A DNA stretch of 64,000 nt, taken from assembly GCF_014649115.1 (NCBI RefSeq), contig NZ_BMSK01000002.1, positions 423,905 to 487,904 on the forward strand, in the 5' to 3' direction. Below, in pieces: positions 50,660 through 58,387 of this stretch. Numbering within the stretch: position 1 is the stretch's first letter; each line of letters opens with the position of its first letter. The stretch comes from Streptomyces eurythermus. GTDB taxonomy: Bacteria > Actinomycetota > Actinomycetes > Streptomycetales > Streptomycetaceae. The position numbers and the translations under genes are program-made. Under the pieces are notes generated by a model. It was not told the origin of the DNA and searched no databases. It saw nothing but the letters and a program-made list of their open reading frames with translations.

Positions 50660-53040
50660 GCTTCTCCCGTGGCCGTGGCGACCGTGTCGGTAGGCCGCGC
50701 AGGGGCCGGAAGGCGTCCGTTCCGGCCCGGCCACCGGAACACCAGCCGGGAACGCTCCTTGTCCAGGAGGTCCCCGGCGGGTAGCAGATGGTCGGGCGTG
50801 CCGGCCGGGTAGACGGTCAGGACGGGGTCGGCGTGCCGGTCGTTGTCGTCGGCGCGGATGTGGCGGTCCCAGGCCCGTACCGTGGCCGCGAGCTGATCGG
50901 CAAGGCGCGGGCCCTGCTCGCCGAAGGCGTGCACGACCCACTCCCACTCCTTGTCCTCCGGACGCTCGCCGTGCCGGGTCTGGACGTAGGTCAGGTAGGC
51001 GAGCGAGGTCCCGCCGATGATCGCGGGCGCGTCATGGTCCTTCGCGATGGCGGTGACACCGCCGTCCTGGTGGGCGTGCAGGCGGCAGAAGCCCGGCAGA
51101 GTGGTGGCCGCGTACAGTTGCAGGGAACCGAAGTAGACACCGGACCCCATGGTGATGCCGGTGGCAACCTCATGCCGAGGCCCGCGCAGTGCCTCTTCCA
51201 GCCCCTTGGTGTCGGCGGGGGCGCTGTCGTGGAAGTGGAGCGTCAGTCCGCCGTCGAGAAGGGGGACGACCGGGACGGCGCGGGCCTGCCGCCCCTGGTC
51301 GCGGACGAAGCCGCAGTGGGTGAAGCGGCGGGTGTGCAGCACCTCGCCGCGCCGCTCGAACGTGATCGCCCGGGTGTAGCCTCCGATTTCGAGCGGCAGG
51401 ACGAGACGTCCGCCCTCGGCCAACTGCTCACGCCAGGCAGGGGAGATGTCCCAGCAGTTGTAGGTGATCACGTCGGCGTCGAAGCCGCCGCGGGGAACGA
51501 GATGGGCGGGAGCGCCGAAGGCCGCGTCGGCCTCGACGGCAATAACGCGTCCGCTGCCGGCCTCCGTGAGGAACCGGCGGGTACGGCGTACGACCCACGG
51601 GTCGATGTCGACGGTCACCACCCGCCCGTCGGGCCCGGCGACGTGAGCGATCAGCTCGGCGTTGTAGCCGCCGGAGCCCGCCTCGAACACGATCGCGCCC
51701 GGCCTCAGGCACAGGCTTTCGAGCATGTCGGCCTGGAGCCAGGCCGCGGACACCGAGCTGAGCGTCGCTCCGGTCTCGTCGCGCCGGGTGATGACGGCCC
51801 GGTCGCCTCCGTCGTACGCGGTCGCCAGGGCTGCTTCCGGGGCGAAGCGGTGGCGGGGCACGCTCCGCAGCGCGTTCCGGACCGCCTCGGACGGTGCCCA
51901 GCCGCCGTCGATCACCATCTGCGCCATCGCCTGACGCAGCCGGACCGCCTCGGCCGCTTCACCCGGCACGGGCGGCTGCTCGACGGCCAGGGGGTAGGAG
52001 ACCACGGGCGGCAGGCCAGGGATCACACCGGGCCACACGGCATCCAATGCCTGGGCGGCCGGGGCGAACACGGCGCCGGCGCAGGCCAGAGCGTACAGGT
52101 CGACGAACTCCCAGCGGGCGAACTTGTCGGGCTCGGGGTTGGACAGCGTCCCCGACCAGGCGGTGATCCGCACGACTGCCGTGAGCCGGGGAACGCCGTG
52201 ACTGTCGTCTACCAGCATCGTCACCACGTACGCGTCCGCCGGGTCGGCGTTCAGGCCCGTCTCCTCGGCGAGTTCGCGCACCGCGGCGACGGCGAAGTCC
52301 TCCGGGCCGCTGGGTTTCCCGCCGGGCAGCTCCAGCATGCCGCGCCGGGACCGACCGAGCAGGACCCGCCCGGCGTCGTCGGTCACGACGGCGAGGGCGC
52401 CGGTCAGGGCGTGACCGGTAGTCGGCCCCTTCTCCACGACCCGGGTGCCGGTGTGGCAGGGACCGCGCAGGACCAGGAAGGCCAGACCGTCCGCGTCCAG
52501 CCGCTCCACCATCTCCCACCCGGCGCCGAGCAGGGCGATCTCGTCCTCGTCCAGAGCGATCCCGCGCCGCTGCGCGGGCGTGTTCGCCGCCACCGGCGTG
52601 ATGACGACCAGAGCACCACCCTCCCGCAGCCGCTCACCCAGCCCGTGAAGAACTCGACTGCGGTCCCTCACGAACGGGTACACCAGCCGCATGACGACCA
52701 GGTCATACAGCGCGTCGTGCAGCGGGGCCGGGTCGTCGCGCTCGATGTCCAGCCGCAGCCACCGCACACCCTCGACGCCGGCGTGCTCCTCGCGGGCCCG
52801 GGCGAGCGCGCTGCCGGCGAAGTCGACGGCGTCCACCCGGTAGCCCAGCGAAGCGAGGTAGACGGTCAGTTCGCCCGTGCCGCATCCCACCTCGAGCGCC
52901 CGGCCGCCCTCGTCGGGAGCCGGAGTGTGCTCGGCGAGCAGCGCTCGCTCGCGCTCCCCGACCTGCCGGAATCCTCTGCGGTCGCTGTAGTGCTCTTCCC
53001 GCTGTTCGCGGGCGATGTACGTCAACGTGCTGCTCCTCAT
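50656..53040 (-). CDS. Methyltransferase-Nudix-PCMT (FxLD-type) three-domain fusion
   Basis: 794 residues. Part 1 (about 1-200): class I methyltransferase with ALEVGCGTGELTVYLASLGY and RVDAVDFAGSALARAREE. Part 2 (about 215-350): Nudix with a canonical box, ELPGGKPSGPEDFAVAAVRE-LAEETGL. Part 3 (about 370-780): PCMT-type methyltransferase of the kind annotated for FxLD lanthipeptide systems: RSVPRHRFAPEAALATAYDG, SSVSAAWLQADMLESLCLRP, GAIVFEAGSGGYNAELIAHV, DVITYNCWDISPAWREQLAE, TMGSGVYFGSLQLYAATTLP. Coupled by ATGA on both sides. PCMT enzymes in RiPP clusters methylate Asp side chains to form isoaspartate or imide (family knowledge). This three-part architecture I have not seen described. Confidence 0.9.
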   Translation of the reverse strand: MRSSTLTYIAREQREEHYSDRRGFRQVGERERALLAEHTPAPDEGGRALEVGCGTGELTVYLASLGYRVDAVDFAGSALARAREEHAGVEGVRWLRLDIERDDPAPLHDALYDLVVMRLVYPFVRDRSRVLHGLGERLREGGALVVITPVAANTPAQRRGIALDEDEIALLGAGWEMVERLDADGLAFLVLRGPCHTGTRVVEKGPTTGHALTGALAVVTDDAGRVLLGRSRRGMLELPGGKPSGPEDFAVAAVRELAEETGLNADPADAYVVTMLVDDSHGVPRLTAVVRITAWSGTLSNPEPDKFARWEFVDLYALACAGAVFAPAAQALDAVWPGVIPGLPPVVSYPLAVEQPPVPGEAAEAVRLRQAMAQMVIDGGWAPSEAVRNALRSVPRHRFAPEAALATAYDGGDRAVITRRDETGATLSSVSAAWLQADMLESLCLRPGAIVFEAGSGGYNAELIAHVAGPDGRVVTVDIDPWVVRRTRRFLTEAGSGRVIAVEADAAFGAPAHLVPRGGFDADVITYNCWDISPAWREQLAEGGRLVLPLEIGGYTRAITFERRGEVLHTRRFTHCGFVRDQGRQARAVPVVPLLDGGLTLHFHDSAPADTKGLEEALRGPRHEVATGITMGSGVYFGSLQLYAATTLPGFCRLHAHQDGGVTAIAKDHDAPAIIGGTSLAYLTYVQTRHGERPEDKEWEWVVHAFGEQGPRLADQLAATVRAWDRHIRADDNDRHADPVLTVYPAGTPDHLLPAGDLLDKERSRLVFRWPGRNGRLPAPARPTDTVATATGEA

Positions 53041-54431
53041 CTGCGGAGGTGGTCAGGTGTGCCGGCGGCGCGGAGCCGGGCCAGGGCCCGCCGGCCGCGT
53101 TCCACCAGCTCGGGATCGTTGTGGGAAGTGCCGTAGGAGATGCCGGAGACGGCGTCCAGGACGGACAGGACCGTGAGCCGGGCCTCTTCTTTTGCTGTGA
53201 AGGCGCGGCCGTAGCCGTCCATCACGGCTTCCTGGAGATCGGGGCGCCCGAGCCAGGCGTCGGAGAGCCGGACGAAGTCCCGTACCGCGGGGCCTTCTTC
53301 CGACCGTTCGAAGTCGATCACGTACAGGGTGTCGGTGATCGGGTCCCAGCGCAGGTTGCGCAGCTGGAAGTCACCGTGTGTCGGAACGACTTGGTCTGGG
53401 GCGGGTAGCGCGGCGGCTTCCCGGGCCGTGGCCCGGATGAACTCCTCGTCGCCCGGGGCGAGATGGGGCCGGGCTCCGTTCAGGTGGCGTTCCAGCTTCC
53501 CCAGGGGCAGCGCCATGTCGCCCGGCCGCGGCGGGGCGCTGGTGTGGATGGCGGCCGCGAGCTGCCCGATGCGGTGGAAGATGCGTCGCCGGCCGGCGGG
53601 CGGATGGACGGCGCCGTGCAGGGGCCGGCCGCCCACCGCGGTGAGCACCACGGCCCGCAGCGCGGCATCGGCGGCGACCAGGCGGGGCGCGGCCGCACCG
53701 AGAGAGGGCACCCAGCTACGCAGGGCCGCTACTTCACGCTGATGGAAGCGCTGGTTCTGGTGGATCTTGACGTACCACTCGCCGCCCTCGGCGCCATGTG
53801 CCCGCCAGACGCGGCTTTCCTCGCGAACGGAAACGTCCGTCCAGCCGGCGATCCGGCCCACCGCCCGCTCGACGAAGGCACACACCGCACCCTCAGGGCC
53901 AGTGTCGTGGCTGCCGGGACCGGGGACCAGCAGAGTCCGGTCGAGGGCCGGGTCGTAGGCGATCGGGTCGCCGGGTTCCTGGAAGTGCACGCTCGTGTGC
54001 GCGCCGGTCCGGTAGGCGTCCAGTCCGGCCCGGCAGTACGCGACCATCGGCTCCGGCAACTCGTCGAACGCGAACCAGCCCATCGCGTCGCACACCTCTG
54101 GTTCCATGACCCGCGGCGTGCCGCGCCAGCGCCGCACCTCGAAGAAGACCCCGATCCGAGCCCCGCCCACAGGGGAACGGTGGTGAACGGTGACTGGGCG
54201 ACGCACGTCTGCCGGATCCACGACGATGCCGGTCTCCTCAAGAGCCTCCCGAACCAGAGCGGTGACGATGTCCTCGAAAGCTCCGTCCACGTGACCGGAG
54301 GGAAGGTGCCAGAGCCCCGACGCGTAGACACCGCCCGCGCGGCGTGACAGCAGGACCTCGGGGCCGTGCTCGCCGTCCCGGACCGCGAGCAGGTGCACGT
54401 CGACCGGCACCATGTACCGCCCGCCGCTCAC
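53037..54431 (-). CDS. Nudix-APH kinase fusion
   Basis: 464 residues from GTG 54431, overlapping the stop of the upstream gene by GTGA; the in-frame extension to 54932 is rejected. Residues 5-140: Nudix (VPVDVHLLAVRDGEHGPEVL, HLPSGHVDGAFEDIVTALVR-EALEETGI; the box has one extra residue before the first Glu). Residues 175-450: APH-type kinase with REESRVWRAHGAEGGEWYVK (ATP lobe), VVPTHGDFQLRNLRWDPITD (catalytic loop) and LYVIDFERSEEGPAVRDFVR (metal Asp). Its stop overlaps the next gene by ATGA. The fusion would let one protein phosphorylate and hydrolyse related substrates. Confidence 0.9.
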   Translation of the reverse strand: MSGGRYMVPVDVHLLAVRDGEHGPEVLLSRRAGGVYASGLWHLPSGHVDGAFEDIVTALVREALEETGIVVDPADVRRPVTVHHRSPVGGARIGVFFEVRRWRGTPRVMEPEVCDAMGWFAFDELPEPMVAYCRAGLDAYRTGAHTSVHFQEPGDPIAYDPALDRTLLVPGPGSHDTGPEGAVCAFVERAVGRIAGWTDVSVREESRVWRAHGAEGGEWYVKIHQNQRFHQREVAALRSWVPSLGAAAPRLVAADAALRAVVLTAVGGRPLHGAVHPPAGRRRIFHRIGQLAAAIHTSAPPRPGDMALPLGKLERHLNGARPHLAPGDEEFIRATAREAAALPAPDQVVPTHGDFQLRNLRWDPITDTLYVIDFERSEEGPAVRDFVRLSDAWLGRPDLQEAVMDGYGRAFTAKEEARLTVLSVLDAVSGISYGTSHNDPELVERGRRALARLRAAGTPDHLRR

Positions 54432-54895
54432 GCGCCGCCTCCCGACCGACGGGCGAGCAGCACGCTGAACACGGCCTCCACGACCAGCCCGCCACGCCCG
54501 CTGTACTGTTCCGGCACCTGCCGGGCTTCTGCCTCGAAGGAAGCGTGGTGGTCGGCCAGCCGGACGGGGACCGTGTGTGGGGTGACCTGAGGGTACGGCG
54601 ACTCGGCGAGGTCGTCCTCGTACGGGCGGCCCGGCCCGCCGTGGACACCGTTGCTGCCCGCGCGGCCCTCTATGCCCAGACAGGACCGGATCAACTGCTC
54701 GAGGGCAGCCGTCCACGAAGTCTGTCGGGTCCAGAGGCTGCCGTCGCCCGCGACCGCCGGATGGGCCCCCGGAGCGATGACACGGCCGGACATCGCCGGG
54801 ACGGCGGGCCGGCCCGGAGAGAAGAAGTCCTGCGGCCGGCCGGCCGGAACGGCGGCGCCACCGGTCTGGGGGAGAGAGGCGTGCTGCGGGGGCAC
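54428..54895 (-). CDS. Small protein, unknown
   Basis: 155 residues from GTG 54895. The first 45 residues are Pro/Ala/Gly-rich. The likely folded part is LWTRQTSWTAALEQLIRSCL, GRPYEDDLAESPYPQVTPHT, VPVRLADHHASFEAEARQVP, and a hydrophobic end GRGGLVVEAVFSVLLARR. No family recognised. It is coupled to the Nudix-APH gene by GTGA and lies 89 nt after the PCMT gene. It could be a small enzyme subunit, or what is left of a shortened gene like three others in this cluster. Confidence 0.55.
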   Translation of the reverse strand: MPPQHASLPQTGGAAVPAGRPQDFFSPGRPAVPAMSGRVIAPGAHPAVAGDGSLWTRQTSWTAALEQLIRSCLGIEGRAGSNGVHGGPGRPYEDDLAESPYPQVTPHTVPVRLADHHASFEAEARQVPEQYSGRGGLVVEAVFSVLLARRSGGGA

Positions 54896-54984
54896 GGATA
54901 GCTCCTTGCTGCTGTGCGGCTGTTCTGTTCAAGGCGATGAGGTTGTGCGTTCGGCGGAAGCGGCGACGGCAACCGGCGGCGCGG

Positions 54985-56196
54985 TCAGGTCGTCTGCGGG
55001 GGAACGGTGGTGAGCGGCGGCAGTGTCCAAGTCAGCGCCTTCCGCCCGGGGCCGGAGGCGACGTGCTGGTGCCCGGGGCCGCCGGTGAGGTCGACGTGGT
55101 ACGTCTCGGGCCGGCCGGCCGTCTCCCACCGGGCGTGCACCTCTTCGAGTTCGGCCCACACATCGCGCGGCCCGTGCACGCGGACCGTCCCGTCGCCGGG
55201 GCCGGCCACGGCCCAGGAGTCGTCCTCGGGGGCGACGATCGTCATCGTCTCGGCCTGGAAGTCCCGCACCAGGCCGGGGGCGAGGTAGGCGGCGGCGAGC
55301 CAGAACCCGTAGGCGTCGTCCGGCGGCGGGGCGAGCCTGGTGGGCCGTGCCCTGCCGGGGTCGGCCTTGATCCGCGCACGGTGATCCAGGGCGCTGAGCC
55401 ATCGGTAGCCCAGCATGGGCCGGTATCCCCGGGGCCTGCCGCGCAGTACGGCCTCGGTCCGGCCGTGACCGGACCGAGTGACGAGGAGCTGTCCGGGCCA
55501 GCTCGGGGTCCGGGTCGTGAGGGTCGTCAGCAGCCGGCCGCCGGGCGCGAGCTGCTCCACCCATGCGGGCGGGACGCTCGGCACGCCGATCCCGGAGTGG
55601 ATCCGGTCATAGGGCGCCCGGGCCCGGTGCCCGTCGAGTGCGTCGCCCTGGACCACCGCCGCACCGACGTTGAGCCGGTCGAGGTTGTGCCGCGACCAGG
55701 CCGCCATGTGGCCGTCCCGTTCCACGCCGGTGGCCAGTCCGGAGCCGGTGAGGGTGGCGGCGAGCGCGAGAGAGACGCCCGGGCCGGCCCCCAGCTCCAG
55801 GTAGCGCAGGCCCGGCGTGAGCGCGAGCGACTGGAGGATTTCGACGGTGGCGGGGGTGTAGGTGGACATCGACGTCATGTTCCCGCCGGTCACCGGCCCG
55901 CGTTCGAGCGCGTCGAGCTGCTCCCCGTCACGCTGCAGCAGGACCGACTCACCGCTGTGGATCACGTCGAGCCATTCCTCCCGGTCGACCGGGTGCGAGC
56001 CGTCGAGTAGGCGCCACTCGATCGGCTCGACGCCCGGATCGCTCACCCGTACGTACGCGTGGGGCAGCAGCACCGCCCGCGGCACCGACAGCAGCGCCTC
56101 GCGCAGTCGGACATCGGTCAGCACGCCCTCGGCCTCAAGACGCTCCACCATCGCGGCGAGGTGGGCACCTGTCGTGGTGGACGGGTCAGCAGGCAT
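54985..56196 (-). CDS. PCMT-like methyltransferase
   Basis: 403 residues from ATG 56196 (GGAAGAGGAC upstream). PCMT-type N-terminus: LAAMVERLEAEGVLTDVRLR, EALLSVPRAVLLPHAYVRVS. SAM domain: TPATVEILQSLALTPGLRYL, LELGAGPGVSLALAATLTGS, APYDRIHSGIGVPSVPPAWV, EQLAPGGRLLTTL. A C-terminal extension of about 150 residues follows, as in the PCMT enzymes found in antibiotic or RiPP clusters rather than the 220-residue repair enzyme. The isoaspartyl substrate is not visible, but two PCMT domains in one cluster point to an Asp-containing peptide substrate (inference). Confidence 0.88.
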   Translation of the reverse strand: MPADPSTTTGAHLAAMVERLEAEGVLTDVRLREALLSVPRAVLLPHAYVRVSDPGVEPIEWRLLDGSHPVDREEWLDVIHSGESVLLQRDGEQLDALERGPVTGGNMTSMSTYTPATVEILQSLALTPGLRYLELGAGPGVSLALAATLTGSGLATGVERDGHMAAWSRHNLDRLNVGAAVVQGDALDGHRARAPYDRIHSGIGVPSVPPAWVEQLAPGGRLLTTLTTRTPSWPGQLLVTRSGHGRTEAVLRGRPRGYRPMLGYRWLSALDHRARIKADPGRARPTRLAPPPDDAYGFWLAAAYLAPGLVRDFQAETMTIVAPEDDSWAVAGPGDGTVRVHGPRDVWAELEEVHARWETAGRPETYHVDLTGGPGHQHVASGPGRKALTWTLPPLTTVPPQTT

Positions 56197-56343
56197 GACT
56201 GTCCTCTTCCTGACGCGGTGGAGGGCAGGGTGCCGGGGCACCGGACGTGGCGGTCAGGCAGCGCGCCCGAGACGCCTGCAGCAGGCGGTTCCGCGTGCCG
56301 CGCGAAGGGGAGGCGCAGGCGGCGCCGACCGCCGCGAAGCTGC

Positions 56344-57825
56344 TCAACGCTCCCACCCCAGCTCGCTGTAGGAGCGGCCGGCCCGGATGCCCTCGATCGC
56401 GACACGGGTGTAGGGGACGATCGGCTCCGGCAGGTCCTTCACGTCCCACCACTCCCAGGCAAGACATCGGTCGGGTTCGCGTACCTCGGGGGTGCCCTCC
56501 CAGTGGCGGGGGCGGAAGAAGAGCTGGATCCTCGGCCGGGCGCCGGGCAGGCCCACCATGTGCACCGTGTGGACGAGCTCGAGGTCGGCCGGATCGATCA
56601 CCAGCCCGGCCTCCTCGAACGCCTCGCGGGCAAGACCGATGGTCGCCGCCTCCGCCTCCAGGTGTCCGGCAAGGGCGTGCCACGATCCGCCCGCGTACGC
56701 CGAGTCCGGATGACGCAGCCCCAGCAGGACCTTGCCCTCGTGCTCCAGGTGGAGGTGGACACCGATGACGTGCAACTCGGTCCCGGACGGGGCCTCGCCG
56801 GGCAGCGGACGAGCCGCGGCCGGAGGCTCTTCCACGGCGGGGTGTTCGGCCGCGTGCCGGCGGATCAGGTCCCCGAGTCCGGGGCTGAGCCGGAGCCGGT
56901 CGAGGCTGTCGACGGTGAACCACTTCAGCAGGACACCTTCGCGGAGATCCACCGCTTCTGCATCCCCGCTCCAGCGCCCGGCGTAGACGCCGATGGGCAC
57001 GGCGAAACCGTCGACACTCGTGGCTTCCTGGACGGCGAACGGCACCAGTTCCGTGGGCTCCAGACCCGGTACCTCCTCGGCAAGCTCACGTCGCAGTGTC
57101 GCCTCGATGCCGGCATCGTCCCGCGACCGTTTGCCTCCCACGAGGCCCAGGACCCAGGGCTCCCACATGCCCTCCCGGTCATCTCGTAGATGAAGGAGGT
57201 ACCGGCCGGCTCCGTCGTGGATCAGGGCGTTGGCGCTGACGAGCTCCGGGCGCCCGTCGAGGCCGGCCGCCTCGGCGTCCAGGAGCTTGGCCCGCAGCGT
57301 AGGGGATCGCACGTCGGCGTACGGGAGCCACTGGGCTCCGGCGACTTCCTCGTCCTGCAGAGCGAGCGCCGGCGGTTGCTCGGCGGTGAGGTAGAAAGCG
57401 AAGCGGACATCGAAGTGTTGATGGGCGGGCTCGCCCTTGGCCGGGTCGGCGTCGATGTCGTGCACGTCCACATCGATCGGCTCGTCGAGGAGCTGCGGGG
57501 TCAGGCACAGGTCGCCGGGGCGCAGCCCGGCCTCTTCGCACACCTCGCGCACGGCAGCGGCCAGGAGCGTACGGTCATCCGTCTCGACGTGGCCGCCGGG
57601 ACAAAGAAGCAGCCCTGTCACCCGATGGCCGATGTGGAGCACCCGGCGGTCGCGGTCGATGACCACGGCGCTGCAGGTCACGTGGCCGGGCAGCGTGACG
57701 CGGCTGGTCGGCTCCTCAGCACCGTCCAGGACAGCCAGCAGTACATCCAGGGCGGGTCGTTCCTCGGCATGCCGGCTGAGATAGGTCTCGATGGTCGCGC
57801 GGATATCAGAGCGGGAGGGCGGCAC
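56344..57825 (-). CDS. Protein with three Nudix domains
   Basis: 493 residues from GTG 57825, preceded by AGGTGAT, a near-perfect ribosome site. GTG 57834 is less well placed. Domain 1 (about 10-175): SRVTLPGHVTCSAVVIDRDR, LLLCPGGHVETDDRTLLAAA-VREVCEEAGL. Domain 2 (about 190-330): VSANALIHDGAGRYLLHLRD, LGLVGGKRSRDDAGIEATLR-RELAEEVPGL. Domain 3 (about 345-485): LHVIGVHLHLEHEGKVLLGL, LAGHLEAEAATIGLAREAFE-EAG. Each keeps R-E-x-x-E-E of the box, but the spacing varies, so not all need be catalytic. Three Nudix domains in tandem is rare. It lies 147 nt upstream of the PCMT gene. Confidence 0.9.
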   Translation of the reverse strand: MPPSRSDIRATIETYLSRHAEERPALDVLLAVLDGAEEPTSRVTLPGHVTCSAVVIDRDRRVLHIGHRVTGLLLCPGGHVETDDRTLLAAAVREVCEEAGLRPGDLCLTPQLLDEPIDVDVHDIDADPAKGEPAHQHFDVRFAFYLTAEQPPALALQDEEVAGAQWLPYADVRSPTLRAKLLDAEAAGLDGRPELVSANALIHDGAGRYLLHLRDDREGMWEPWVLGLVGGKRSRDDAGIEATLRRELAEEVPGLEPTELVPFAVQEATSVDGFAVPIGVYAGRWSGDAEAVDLREGVLLKWFTVDSLDRLRLSPGLGDLIRRHAAEHPAVEEPPAAARPLPGEAPSGTELHVIGVHLHLEHEGKVLLGLRHPDSAYAGGSWHALAGHLEAEAATIGLAREAFEEAGLVIDPADLELVHTVHMVGLPGARPRIQLFFRPRHWEGTPEVREPDRCLAWEWWDVKDLPEPIVPYTRVAIEGIRAGRSYSELGWER

Positions 57826-57939
57826 GTTGATCACCTCGGGACGTGTGGGACGGGATGTACGGGTTGGGAGGGAGGGGCGCGCCTGGCGGCGGGCTCGCCG
57901 ATGGCGGCTCCGGGCCGGGGGCCGTGTGCGGGTGGATGG

Positions 57940-58386
57940 TCACGGGCCGCCTTCCGAGGCGTGGTCGTGCGGCACATCCACGGCGACCGCGCGATGGGGG
58001 ACGGACGGCCCTGACGGCGTCGCAGGTGTGACGGCCTCGGCTGAAGGAGAAGCCACGGCGTGTGAGCCGGGCATGTCCAGCAGACCGCGCAGCGGGGAGT
58101 GGTGGAGAACCGCGAGGGGGACGAGGAGCAGGCAGGTGCCGGCGACCAGGGTGGGGCGCACGCCGATCCAGGTGCCGAGTCCGCTGGCGAGAAGCACGGC
58201 TACCGGCCGCCCGCCGGAGGTGAGCCAGGTACTCACGGCCTGCATCCGGGCCTGCATGCCGTCGGCGGTGACGACCTGGCGAATGGTGCGCTGGGTCGTC
58301 CCCGCAGCCCCGGCACAGGCCAGCTGAAGGAACAGGGCGGCACCGATGGCGAACGGCGCTGCCGGGCCCGTTTCACGTGGTCGGGC
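57940..58386 (-). pseudogene. MFS transporter, C-terminal fragment
   Basis: From about 58375: FAIGAALFLQLACAGAAGTT, QRTIRQVVTADGMQARMQAV, STWLTSGGRPVAVLLASGLG, VRPTLVAGTCLLLVPLAVLH. These are the last three or four helices of an MFS antibiotic exporter (the R-x-G-R/Q-A-x-S and W-L loop typical of macrolide-efflux-like MFS), with a Cys-free hydrophilic tail. The first 250 or so residues are missing and the fragment begins at the stop of the ABC gene. Not functional. Confidence 0.72.
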
Positions 58387-58387
58387 A

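Noticed and set aside
50656..53040. Assigning the cluster to lanthipeptide (FxLD) biosynthesis
   Set aside because: The PCMT part resembles FxLD-system methyltransferases, but no lanthionine synthase, leader peptide or Cys/Ser/Thr-rich core gene is present.
50788..53136. 782-codon plus-strand frame
   Set aside because: Antisense of the three-domain fusion.
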